From Ashinkailepas kermadecensis (taxonomy: Eukaryota; Arthropoda; Thecostraca; Neolepadidae), in contig JAOTOM010004044.1 of NCBI GenBank assembly GCA_034440615.1, positions 45,001 to 109,000 on the forward strand: 64,000 nt of DNA. The letters run 5' to 3'. Every line of letters starts with the position of its first letter. Position 1 is the stretch's first letter. Shown here piece after piece: positions 25,480-37,100 of the stretch. The translations under genes were made by a program, and so were the position numbers. The notes beneath the pieces are model-generated. The model had not been told where the DNA came from and made no database searches. It saw only the letters and a list, made by a program, of their open reading frames with translations.

Positions 25480-26560
25480 AGAGATAGGAAGAGGGGACTG
25501 GCGCAGCGGCGTGCGGAGTCATTTCGCCAAACTTTGGTCATTTCGCCGTTCCCTCCGAGAGCGCATGTTTGTGTCGACGCGGCGCTCTGTTTGGCAACGT
25601 CGGCCATGTCCATCAGTCATGGCCGACACGCACCGGCTCCAAACAGCAGGCCTCGCGGCCACGCAACCCATACACCTGTCCAGTTGCAAAACGTGGCGCA
25701 GAACGCATCAGTGTTCACGGTGCCAAGGCCGAGCGCAGACACAGGGTGTTCTGTGGAGAGTGTGGCAGTGCGCTCAAGAGAATCGTGGCAGGAATGCGTT
25801 GAGGAGTGGCCCATTGGGAAGCATGCGGATGTATCACCTTGAGCGCAAACTTTTCATCGAGCCGTTATATTGGGGCTGTCAACCATGGGTGTAGGTGCAG
25901 CCCAAAAATTGTGGAGGACAAGTCGATTTTGGGCCAATTATTTCCAGTCAACGGCAAAGTGCTAATGGTTAAGATCGGAGAACATTGAGTGGGTGAAATA
26001 TCCCCTTAGCCCCCCCCCCCCCAACCAACCAACTCAGAGACTACACCCATGCTGCCAACGGTGGTGGGGGAATGTTTGCAACACGACGAAATCGATGTTG
26101 AGCATGTAGTCTGGCTTTGGCGGAGCGCATACGGCCTCAGCCATTTCGTCCAGATGTCGTCGACAGCAGTCAGAGAAGAAGCGTCAGCTGGGGAGCAAAA
26201 GAAATGCTGACGATTTAGTGATGGGCTAAAGAATGCCTTCCACCTGCGTCTACCCGCTGAATCTGACTACATATGCTGCACAACTGATGCTTCGTTGGGG
26301 ACGCTTCGTCACATTGCCAGATTGGTTTGAATAGCTTGTACATGAATGTCGAATGTCGTCATCAATGAGGTGCATTGCAAACATCGTCATCAATCGGGCA
26401 GTTTTAATTTCGCAGTTTTATTTCTCTCTTCCCTCGCATCTCCTACTAATCCGTGTAAAGCCATGAATGCCGTTATGCACTGCATATAAATTAACTGCTA
26501 ACGAAGCCTCCCCATCTTGAAAGCACATCCATAACTCGCAAATGCGCGGTGTTGCGGAGG
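25480..26560. other. No intact gene; transposon-like relic around 25680-25990
   Basis: A frame reading CPVAKRGAERISVHG...RVFCGECGSALKRIV (25672-25795) and one ending FPVNGKVLMVKIGE (to 25985) look like a decayed coding segment. The end segment (TTTCCAGTCA..G..AA, then CTAATGGTTAAGATCGGAGA) recurs in reverse complement at 39545-39595. The remainder shows nothing supportable; a C run lies at 26010-26022. Confidence 0.4.
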
Positions 26561-26569
26561 TCACGTGAC

Positions 26570-26960
26570 GCGCCGGACGGGTCTCGTGAAGTCAGCCGGC
26601 AGTGGAGCGGCACCCAGTCTGGCCGGGCCGTCCGGCACATGGCGCCCGCCGCGTCAGGACACCAGCTGCAGCCAACACGTGACGTTATGTGAGGTCACGT
26701 GACGCGTCAGGACACCAGCTGCAGCCAACACGTGACCTCATGTGAGGTCACGTGACGCGTCAGGACACCAGCTGCAGCCAACACGTGACCTCATGTGAGG
26801 TCACGTGACGCGTCAGGACACCAGCTGCAGCCAACACGTGACCTCATGTGAGGTCACGTGACGCGTCATGACACCAGCTGCAGCCAACACGTGACCTCAT
26901 GTGAGGTCACGTGACGCGTCAGGACACCAGCCACCAGCTGCAGCCAACACGTGACCTCAC
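26570..26960. repeat. 53-bp tandem array packed with E-boxes and AGGTCA half-sites
   Basis: About six units of AGGTCACGTGACGCGTCAGG, ACACCAGCTGCAGCC and AACACGTGACCTCATGTG. Every unit has two CACGTG E-boxes, a CAGCTG, and a TGACCT-CATGTG-AGGTCA everted pair. The array lies about 1.8-2.2 kb upstream of the promoter at 28694. Confidence 0.92.
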
Positions 26961-27049
26961 GGAGCCTTCCAGAACACATCGAGCTCAGTTGGGGGTCAGA
27001 CGAACACCAATGGTAGTCCGCAGCATGGATACAAAGAGAGACGCCGAGT

Positions 27050-27335
27050 CAGGGGCGGCTCCAAAGGGGCCGCGCGCGGGGCATGTGCCCGCACCCCATC
27101 CATGACAAGGTAGTGCCCCTCGGGTTGAAAAGTGCCCGTCCGTGGACATACAAGTGCGCCCCATCCCCGTCCATTGAATTTTTGGCAGAATGCGCTCCCC
27201 TGAGTTAAAAAGGCACCCCTTCAGGGACACTTTAGCGAACCACGATCCCCTCGAAATGTTCTCAATTGGTGGTGCCCCTCCAGGGAAATGCACCTCTCGA
27301 AACGAGTGCCCAGTGATCAAAACTCCTGCATTTTT
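27050..27335. mobile_element. Fragment of the CAGGGGCGG dispersed (hAT-like) repeat
   Basis: It starts CAGGGGCGGCTCCAAAGGGG and continues with GTGCCCCTCGGG, GGCACCCCTTCAGGGACAC and TTCTCAATTGGTGGTGCCCC. These match 44363-44558 by eye. No right end or target duplication is visible. Confidence 0.6.
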
Positions 27336-27496
27336 CCTGACATGTCTTCATTCAGCATCGAACGCACCGGATGAGCTTTAAAATGGAATTTGATCGACAC
27401 AGCCTTCTCGGAGGATGTCAACTGTGGCGGAGAGACAAATGTATGTTTGGCGTTCACTCAGGGACTGAAATGTGCATGTCTTTGGGACCATGAACC

Positions 27497-27520
27497 TCCC
27501 CCCCCCCCCCCCCCCCCCAC
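27497..27520. repeat. C homopolymer, about 22 bp
   Basis: An unusually long uninterrupted run of C, prone to sequencing error and slippage. Confidence 0.9.
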
Positions 27521-27744
27521 CATCGCTCCCGCCTAGTGATCTCCATCCATTGCCATCCGGCATATGGGGGCATACTATATAAAATTGAGATCGAAGTCAT
27601 CCTTCCAATCATTTTTTGAAGCATCGTGCGCGCCCGTCTTGGAAGAATCTCACAAAGTGACACACGTGCACACGTTCATTATTCGTTATTATCGGCTGCA
27701 CGTGCCAAATTTACACCACTGCCGCTGCTGCTCAGCGTGATGTC

Positions 27745-28102
27745 ATTCCGAGGAGTAGGCAGGCGGCCGGGCGGCGTCCTCTCGGTACGTTCCGAGGAGT
27801 AAGCGGGCGGCTGGGCGGCGTCCTCTCGGTACGTTCCGAGGAGTAAGCGGGCGGCCGGGCGGCGTCCTCTCAGTACGTTCCGAGGAGTAAGCGGGCGGCC
27901 GGGCGGCGTCCTCTCGGTACGTTCCGAGGAGTAAGCGGGCGGCTGGGCGGCGTCCTCTCGGTACGTTCCGAGGAGTAAGCGGGCGGCCGGGCGGCGTCCT
28001 CTCGGTACGTTCCGAGGAGTAAGCGGGCGGCCGGGCGGCGTCCTCTCGGTACGTTCCGAGGAGTAAGCGGGCGGCCGGGCGGCGTCCTCTCGGTACGTCC
28101 CT
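27745..28102. repeat. 44-bp GC-rich tandem repeat, about 8 copies
   Basis: The unit GTTCCGAGGAGTAAGCGGGC followed by GGCYGGGCGGCGTCCTCTCGGTAC repeats every 44 bp with only C/T and G/A changes. The open minus-strand frame of 154 codons is a product of the array. Confidence 0.95.
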
Positions 28103-28284
28103 TCGCGTGACGCCCGCTTCAAGTCGGCTACGTGACATATCAATATTGATTATTATCTGCTGTTACAGTTACACCTACGTGCTGTGTATGTATGTCAGGT
28201 GACGACTCTACGCTCCCTAACATCTGTCATGTGACGTCAAGATGCTGTTAATAGTTGTCGTGTCATGGCTCCACGTCGTCTGAA

Positions 28285-28440
28285 ATATGTCTTGTGCCGG
28301 CTTCATGTCACAGAAGTGGCGGACCCAGCGGCTACGCTATTGCCATGCTGCTTCACATGTTCCATGTGCCTGCTCCACATCACAGAAGCGGTGACCCCAC
28401 GGCTCCGCCATTTCCATGTCACTTCACATGTGCCACGTGA
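28285..28440. repeat. About 75-bp direct duplication
   Basis: CATGTCACAGAAGTGGCGGA...CTTCACATGTTCCATGTG recurs as CACATCACAGAAGCGGTGAC...CTTCACATGTGCCACGTG. Confidence 0.7.
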
Positions 28441-28693
28441 CGGCTCCATCACGCGCCCGTAGCGCACCGTCACACGACGTCCGCCGCCGTGCTAATCCGT
28501 CACGTTACGCGTCACATTAGGCCGACACGCGGGCGCGCGCGCGGAAACGGCGCCACGCGCGCGCCCCCCCCCCCGCCCCCTGCTGCTGTCACCGGCCGCG
28601 TGCAGATCGCGCCGGGAAAAAGGCTGCCTCCGCCATCCAGCGCCATTGTTTGGCGAAGGTGAAAGTGCACAACTGGCAGAGGGGACTCGGAGG

Positions 28694-28725
28694 TATAAGT
28701 TAGGCGTCGGTCGGGCCGGGGCTCA
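28694..28725 (+). promoter_or_regulatory. TATA box and initiator of the Gly/Tyr-rich gene
   Basis: TATAAG starts at 28694. A TCAGAG sequence (arthropod initiator-like TCAGT) has its A at 28725, 31 bp downstream, the usual spacing. The predicted 5' UTR then runs 50 bp to ATG 28776. A second TATA-like stretch (GCTATATAGC, about 28747-28756) lies too close to the ATG to be preferred. Confidence 0.6.
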
Positions 28726-28775
28726 GAGCTGAGTGCGGTGTCGGTGCTATATAGCGTGCTCCCGGAGCTCCAGTC

Positions 28776-28781
28776 ATGAAG
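28776..28781 (+). CDS. Exon 1 of the Gly/Tyr-rich secreted protein
   Basis: ATG AAG followed at once by the donor GTCAGT. It is placed by the TATA/initiator upstream and by the signal peptide that forms only when joined in phase 0 to exon 2. Confidence 0.65.
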
Positions 28782-31129
28782 GTCAGTGCGGCAGGTTAGC
28801 CGAGCCGCCGCTCTTCTCTGAGTGCCATCTCTACAGCGATAGCTCCCCCACCACACAGAGTGTTTTAGATATATGATATGACATGGTATGGTACATATAG
28901 TCATACGCAAATACGACTACGTATTTGTTTAGGTATATATATCGGATATTTTGTGCATCATGATTATATAGCGGAATAATTCATGATAGGTACTTTATGA
29001 CAGGTCACTTTGTGACCAAGTCGTTCAAGTTACTTTTTTGTGGAATTTTGAAGGAGGTAGGAGTGGCGAATTTGAATTCAACTTCGAGAACTAACTAAGA
29101 AAGCAATTTGTTGCAAAATAAAAGATAAACATGGATCACACTAGTCACCTGGTTCATTGGCCTATATAGACCTATGCCTATGGTGCTATAATTTTGGTAC
29201 TTGGTGCGAAAAAATTGTGCTGAATTCGAATCTAACGCTGAAAATTATCCTGGAGTCTTTGAAATATCTGCAATAGAAAGGATCAACTGAGGAAAACTCG
29301 AGACACCTGGGTCATTGGCGTAGGCTGATGTTGAAAGTGTGCAAATATTGCAATAAACGTAGATGATATGACAAGTCATGTAATAAGAACATGCCAAAGC
29401 ATTTGGCTACCTAAATAGGACGAGCAACGACATTTGGAGAAGTCGTCATTTCTGCGCAGACGAGTGGAAATATACATTTTTGGATGCAGTTGCGCTCCTC
29501 CCTACCCTGACCTGAAAAGCGACATGAAGCTGTGCACACGTATAGAGGAAGGTGTGTTCTACCATGTATAATCCGGCATCTGCACTTCGATTGCTATGCT
29601 GGATATTCCGGGTATGGAAGAAAGTTTAATTTTGACCTTGGCCCTGCCCAATAACCTGATCTGATTATCCACGCTATTCCTGTGCTTTTATTCTTCGACA
29701 AATACCTACACATCGATGTGCGAAGCGTTTCGACATGATCTGTTAAACCCTATTTTAACAGCTCTTGAAAGAGTACCATGCAATCACATTATTTCTTAGA
29801 AACCGCTGACCTGATGTTTACCTCGTCAGGCTCGGTGACTATGGGCACTCGGACACAAATTTGAACTTACAGATTCACCATTCAATAAGGCATTCCGAAT
29901 TTGAGCGCGATCGTGCCGCGCATTCGGCGGCTATCAGAAAAAAGGCATAATGGACCAATGTGTAACCCTCCCCCCCACCCCCCCCCCCACCACCTCCGCT
30001 TCTAGAATATGGATCGCCCTGTCCCAGAACATCAGTGCTGTTGTTATTTTATCGGACATCTGTGTTGTCATCGCTGTCGTCCTTAGTTTCTGCAATCGCC
30101 TCGTAGCGGCCCGCAAGTAGAAAAAGCCGGGATTCGTTGTGCTGACGCTTCCATTTTTGTGTGTGGCCAGAACTGATCCATGTCTATCAGCACTCGCCGA
30201 ACCTTCGCATACGGCTAGTGCACACAGTCTCCAAGAACGCAAAAATGCCACGGAATTCAAATTTGGATTCAAATGTTAAAATATGGAGTATGGAGGTGAT
30301 TTCCCAATGATGGTGTTCCATCGACGGTTCCAGTTCTTGGCACTAGTATTGGTCCTTGGCATGCCATTCAAGGTTCGTCGATGGACATTCCAGGTGTGTA
30401 CCGGGAATCGTGTAACGTCGATCCCTTCCTCGCCTCCACAAAAAGTAGTAATCTTCTACCATGTAAAATATTTCAGTTATGTAAGCAAGTTCTCTTTGCT
30501 TGGCAGCGATAGTCTAGGGCTTGCCTCGATAACGATAACTGTTTCTCAAATTCAACAGGTTCTCCCAAACCAACAGCCGTGAATGCCCTTGTATTGACCG
30601 GGCTGATAGTTGAACAATACGGCGCACACTCCAGCAACAGTTTCAACAAAGGTAACACCAACGCGATTCATGTTTTAAGTCCGTGGCTTCAAGTTATCAG
30701 GCAACCATGACGGACAATCGTCCCGACGTCTGCACGTCTGCTCACCTTCACCGACTCGGCAACATCTTGCCGCCCAGGCCGTACAGTCGCGTCTGGGCCG
30801 AGCCGCGCATCCCAAGATACAGTAGAGCCAAATGCATTCCGAAAGGGAGATCCGAAATTAACTTCTTCACAGTTACAGTAAAACAAATTGCTGAAGGCTT
30901 GCAAGTGCAAGGCTCCAGAGACATTAATCACTTATGGGAACGTTCGGACATGCGGTCTCTCGACCTCTGAGGCTTCTTCCCACTTCAGAAGAAGTGGTCC
31001 AACAAAATGCACCGACACATAAAAAGTTGATATCACAATTTTTCGCGGGAATGTCTTCACAGCAACTGCGGTCTGAAACGCTTCGGTCCACGCGATATCC
31101 CAGATTCTTATATGTATATATATATATAC

Positions 31130-31183
<54 letters not shown>

Positions 31184-34100
31184 ACAAACATACTCCCATG
31201 TAGCGTGAATGGAAAATTATTAGTTTTCATCGGCGTGCAATGCTAATGATGGGTGCTGGTTGGCGATTTCCTCCCTTATACACCACACTGCATCTTTGCC
31301 ACTTTCAGCAGCCCAGTTTTTCACCACTGAAACGAGCAGAGCCATAAAGACCAGACGGGCGTCCACGACCGGAGCCGGTTTACGCGCCGGCGCCCAACGC
31401 GGCTCATTCGTCTCGGCGACGTGAGCTTCAAGCTCGTTCGTTTCGGTGATTAAACGGGTCCTGGATCAGATAGGCGCTGCTTATTCGCTCAGGTGAAAGC
31501 CATAGCCGGGGCCAGGCAGGCAGCATGACATTCTGCAATGCTTGCAGCTATGGTGTCCACTTCTGAAGTAGACGGACCAGTTCCGACCGATTGCTTACAT
31601 TGAGATGGGTTACTCGCCCCGTGTGATTTCATTCCTTCGAGAGTACGCGACTAGGAGTTCTGTCAGGTGAATTGCACATTATCCGTTGCAATAAAACGAT
31701 TTGTTCGTGTGTCTGTTAGCTAGGTTGTAATGGCGTTGAGAAACTAAAGCATCATCTATCTGTCGTCGATCATTCGCAGGTTGTTCCATTGGAATGCATT
31801 TCACTGAATAACTGAAGTGATCACTGGTGAGTAAGTGTTCACACTGCTGCGCCGGGACAAATGATGCATCCAAACGGAAACCGGACTCGCAATTGGCATT
31901 AAAATCCTGCGACCGAAGCAATTTCAAGGCTGCTCTGTCCCTATTAGGAGGATTTGTCGTTATCTACTATACTATTTGCGTTAAATTTGTATCTACTTTT
32001 CCATTTTTTGCCTCAGAAAATTGCCCATCTTTTAGCTATGACTTCGCATGTTTTCCGACGATCATTTGCTTTATCCATTCCGATATTCGTGAACTTCCCG
32101 GATTTTCTTCCCGTCAAGTGAAACCTCGCACACCAAGGTATGCAACATTTGAAGATGAAACTGTGTAAAGGCCGTCCCGGTATCTCAGTTGGTTAGAGCG
32201 CTGGCAAGACAGGGTTCGAGTCGCTTCACGCGCTCGCATTTAGCCCCCGGCTGGGAGGGTCAGCTGGCAGCTGGCCCGATAAGGCCGGGGACGAGCTGCC
32301 GAGCGGCCGTATCGGTGCATTGACGGCACGCTAAGCTTTCGGTCAAAATTATGCCGTAGAACTGGAATTCAAGGGTCGGGTGGTGGGGCCAGGGTTCACG
32401 CAACACGCTCTGCTTAGCAATGAGGACCATGGTTCATGAAGCCACCCGAGCAAGAACTTGGATTAAACTTTTTTTAAACACTTTTTCGTACCTTCGTGGG
32501 AATAGAACAGCTCCGGTTTCGCCCTCGCTCGTTATAATCTCACGTTGTGAAATGGTACCTAGTTAAGGTAACTATCAGCACATTGACATACACCGTGGAG
32601 CTGTAAGGAGGAAGTCTTGGAATGTCTTGCTTTTGTGGGAAGTACTTCAGGGAAGTAAACGCGAGCCAAAAAAATGAGTGGGGAGATCCGGCAGGGGCGC
32701 CACCTGAGCAAGTACACCCGAGGAGCGGCACCTCCAACACAGGTGTGCATACGACTCCGGCGCCCCACCAGACGATGCCGATGCCGATGCCGATGCCGAT
32801 GCCGATGACGGTGACGACGCTCTCGCTCCTGTTTCTCAGTGCAGTGCCACTCGGTAGCGTGTCTCTTCTCCGCCAGCGCCTCGTGGTGAGCTGCCTGCTG
32901 GTGGTGGCGGCCGCCGCCGCCGGCGCCGGCCGCGCCGAGTCCGCCGCGGACGGGGAGCCGGCCGAGCCGCAGTCGACCGAGCCCGACCACCAGGACAGCA
33001 TCAAGCGGGCGCTGCAGGACGCGCTCGTCGACCGGCCCAAGAAGACGCGCCAGATCTTCGAGACGGGCAGCTACATCGGCGCCGCGGCCGACGAGGACGC
33101 GGCGCCGGCCGGCCGCGACCGGCAGGCCGCCCGGTCGTCGCGAAAGAGGAGCGGCAAGGAGCGCCACGCGGAGGCCGCCCAGCGGCACGAGAAGCCGGCT
33201 GGAGACGACCCGCACACGCCCAGCAAAGGTGGGCGTGCAAGGCTCGTGTGTGCGCCTCGACGTTGAAATGTGCATGTGTGCTTTTTACGGAAGCTGTGGA
33301 TTATGGATGCTTATGGATACTCACCTCCGGATACTTATGGATCCGGAGGTGAGTCGAAACTTCTTCAGTCTGAAAAAAATATCTAAGCCCTGGAAAACAT
33401 CAAATGTCAGTCGCAGTTGGGTGTGCTTAGCCCTTTGTCTGTCCATTAGTGCGGCAGCGGTGGAGACTTAATGGGGACTTAACGGCCCGGACTTAATGGG
33501 GTCGCAGGCAACGTCTGAAGTCACGCCTTTGCAGTCAGTATCATAGGGTTAAGGTCGCAGGGTTGCACATGTGGACGATGTGGAGATGACCTTGACACGC
33601 CAGATGACATTGCGGTGGACAGCTGCAGATGTTGTGCACATTTTCCGGATCGCGGTCAAAGTGTCCAATGGCGTCTCTTAGATCCGGACCTCTTAGATTC
33701 GGATCTCGTTCAGCCTCGCCCGTACAGTGGGAGGTGGATGGGGGGGGGAGTGATGCACCCCTCCTGTAATGTAGCCCACTCGTTGCTGTTCTTCGAGAAC
33801 ACCTTCTGAACCCCTCATCTCGTTTGGTGGCATTTTCGATAGCCTTTAGGGCAGCGGCTTTGCAACTTTTTGGTGTTTTACCAGGTCGTGTCAGGTCACA
33901 GAGTTACGGCGTCATAAAAAGGAACACGTACGGTACCTTTCGTTCCAATCACAGATTACCGTTACTTAGCCTGTAGCATGGTGACACCAAATGGTCACAG
34001 TTGGTTATGTGGGAGAATCAATTACTGATCTAGCATGCTGACATCTAGATCATTGACCCTTTCAAGATCACTTAGAACGTTGACGTAAGTTGAGCTCGAA

Positions 34101-37100
34101 TGACTTTGGATTTACGTATGTTCTGGGATTATTTTATATCTTGACTTCGAAGCCGTCGTCCCTGTTTGCCGTAGCCGAGTTCCTGGATAAATTTTACAGC
34201 CTTATGAATTATGCTAATTATTGAAGCAAGAACGTACAACATGAAGACCAAACGTAACGTAGCCCATGAATACAGAAACTCCCAGACATACGGTTGATTT
34301 ATTCCCACGCGATCGCATTTTGTGACGTACTGCTTCGAGACCTCCGGTCTCCTTGGGTACACTTGAATGGGATGTAAGGGGGCCAGGGATGCCCTAGGAT
34401 TTTTCGCCGGGGGAGATGTCGGCCTAGCAGTGGGTCGTCTGAGGTAGCCGCAGAGAGAGGCACTGTAATTTTGACTGCATTGACTTATCATCATTTCACT
34501 GGAGGATGCGCCTGCACGGTCTCTGGGGGGGGGGGCAACAAGTTGTCCCGACTGGCTGTTCATATGAAGGGAGCCGGGACTCGGCCTGGACGCTGTTTGC
34601 GCCCCACCGACACGAACATGCGGTTCCGCCGTCGCCGCTGCCGTCACTCTTTGTGTGATAATAACGGTTGTCACTTCTTTTCAAAAACATCTCATGAAAA
34701 CGTGAAATTCTGCATTTTTGCCTCATCCAAACTGAGTTTATCGTGCCTGTCGGATTGTAGCCAGTGCGTGAGATCATCAATCTCACTTGAATGCCGGTGA
34801 CCTCCTTGATTTAGGAGTTTGTCTGGGATGAATGTACATGTGAGCATTGGACTCGGCTTCAATTTGTACAATTGTGTGCTGACAGTAATGGTTGGGGCAC
34901 ATAGGGCGCTGACAGCAATGGTTGGAACACAGGAGGGTGCTGACAGTATTGGTTGGGGTACAGGAGGGCGCTGACAGTAATGGTTGGGGCACACTCTCAT
35001 AACCGCTTCGAGTGCAAATCCTGCACATCTGTTGGAACAGTTTGCAATTAGTTTGAAGACGCATCTGGGCATTTCTAATTTGGCCTTTTCACTGACTGAG
35101 AAAGTAAAAACGATATGAATTCTGATGATCATTCTGTGAACACTACAATTAGAAATATAACGGGGTTAAAACAACCCACCGGTGGATTGGAAACTGGAGG
35201 ATTTAATGGGGCACAGCGGCTATGTACCCTCCCCTCCCCAAGAGGCCGATTTTTGCCGAATGGGTGCACTAAAATGGCACTCTCGAAATCTAAAGGCATC
35301 CTATGATTTAAATATTATGCTAAGCAGATCCGATTAATGCTAGCTGTTCAAATATGAAGAGTCGGTCGAATTCGGATATTTTAAATCCCCCTCCCAACTG
35401 GTCCTTCTGGATCCGCTCCTGCACTGTGGCTGTTGGCTGAAGTTCAACAACATGCTTCATGAGCGCGATTTGGCCATGGTTGGAAGACTGCTTGCAACAT
35501 CTGACCCCCTTACATTGGCTAACAGTATTAAGTTCCGCTCCGAAATCTCCAGTAGGAGCACTCGAGGAACTGACGCGTATAAATTAGAGCTGCCCCGCAT
35601 TAATACGGAAGCTGCGAGGCGCAGCTTTCTGTATCGGGCGGTCAGCACGTGGAATAATAGGGTTGATGCTCAGCGGCGTATTTGATGGCATGTTTTATCA
35701 TTTTATCTTTTTCCATTGACGTTTTGCGTTATTTAGTGTTTTTCATAATTCGAGTTTCTCTTTATCATTGAACTATGTATTGACGCGAGTGCTAAAAAGC
35801 CATGAATATGGAGAACTCAATATACGACTACGACTATGACTATGACTATGACTGTGCACTAAAGAAGATGTGGAGATGCCCTGTACAGCCGAGAGTTCAG
35901 GAGGAGCTACGAGTGTGTGGCTGACTATGTTGCGTTGTCGATGGCTGTCCGTGCCTGCTCACTGTTTGTTCTTCGCCAGCCGGGGCACCTGATGCCGATA
36001 TTGGCCAGGAGCTCGGCTGGACGCCGATGCCACGCCACCTCGCCAAACGGCCGCGCGCGCGCGCCCTCTCCAAGAAGGCCGACGACGCCGGCGACGAGGC
36101 CGCCGTCGAAAGTGGCGCCGACGCCGACGTCGCAGGCGAGGAGGTGGACCGCGAGGCCGAGAACTCGTACCTGACGCCCCACTTCGCGCCCGCTCCGGGC
36201 GGCTACGGCGGCTACGGCGGCCACGGCGGCTACGACGGCCACGGCGGCTACGGCGGCTACGGCGGCTACGGCGGCTACTACGGCGGGAACGGACCGTACA
36301 TCTACATCATGCCGATCGTGCTGCCGCCGCCTGTGCCGCCGTACCGCAGCAACCGCCACGTGGTCAGCGAGAGCGAGACCCACCACTACAGCGGCGGTGC
36401 GCCGGTGCTGCCGCCTGTCGGTCACAACGAATATCATCCCATCTACCCTGGGGCGAAGGGCGGTGAGAGACCTACTCGAGAAGGTTGAGCTGTGATCGGC
36501 TTGTATATCGCAGTTAACTGTCGCCATTGTCCGCTCAGCAACAGGACAAGTTACGCTGCTGCGTCAACTGGTGACCTCGCGTTATGTCTCCATGGGTTAC
36601 CAATAGAGGGCGGTGGGGTCGCGGTAGCTCAGTTGGTAGAGCATCGGACTCTTGATCGCAAGATTGTGGGTTCGAATCTCACAACCGACGGTATTTACCG
36701 AGTCCACCCGCGACCAATCGGCGTGAGAGGTTGGCGACGCTATATAACCTAGCGGTTGAATGCGTCGTAAAAGAACCCAAGGTTCTTCAATAGAGGGCAG
36801 TTGCGGGTGTCCACGAATTATCTGTCGACACCTGCACGACGCCACGCTATGTGCCTGCAGTACGGGAGCTCTATGCTCTTGCCCCACTCGTGCAGTACCA
36901 TGAATGGTGTCTTATGGCGACATCCTTCCTCACGACGTCCTTCATAAATGATCACTCACCTCAACATCAGTGCTTTACATGCATTTGGGGTAGTGAAGGA
37001 CGAGAGGGTTTTAGGTATATTTGTGTCGTGCAATGCCACAGGTGCAGTGTTAACCTGGCAGTCGCTGAGATATTTCCACTCTCACGAGCCACTGGGAGGA

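Larger units (their letters stand above)
28782..32876 (+). other. Intron 1 of the Gly/Tyr-rich gene
   Basis: 4.1 kb, GT..AG. It holds a C-rich run (29970-29990), a (GT)n tract (31130-31180), a SINE (about 32169-32460) and a CCGATG repeat (32774-32812) just before exon 2. No further exon is supported inside it. Confidence 0.6.
33229..35979 (+). other. Intron 2 of the Gly/Tyr-rich gene
   Basis: 2.75 kb. It contains a 14-bp-arm hairpin at 33319-33354, a G run near 34526, repeated GCTGACAGTAATGGTTGGGGCAC-like units at 34877-34995 (unit about 35 bp), and the 3' end of a non-LTR retrotransposon at 35452-35860. Confidence 0.6.

Noticed and set aside
27679..28143. 154- and 131-codon minus-strand frames (TYREDAARPPAYSSE)
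   Set aside because: Product of the 44-bp tandem array; identical peptides arise in shifted frames.
36614..36690. Functional tRNA-Lys gene
   Set aside because: The acceptor stem does not pair fully and the segment continues into a SINE body flanked by a target duplication.
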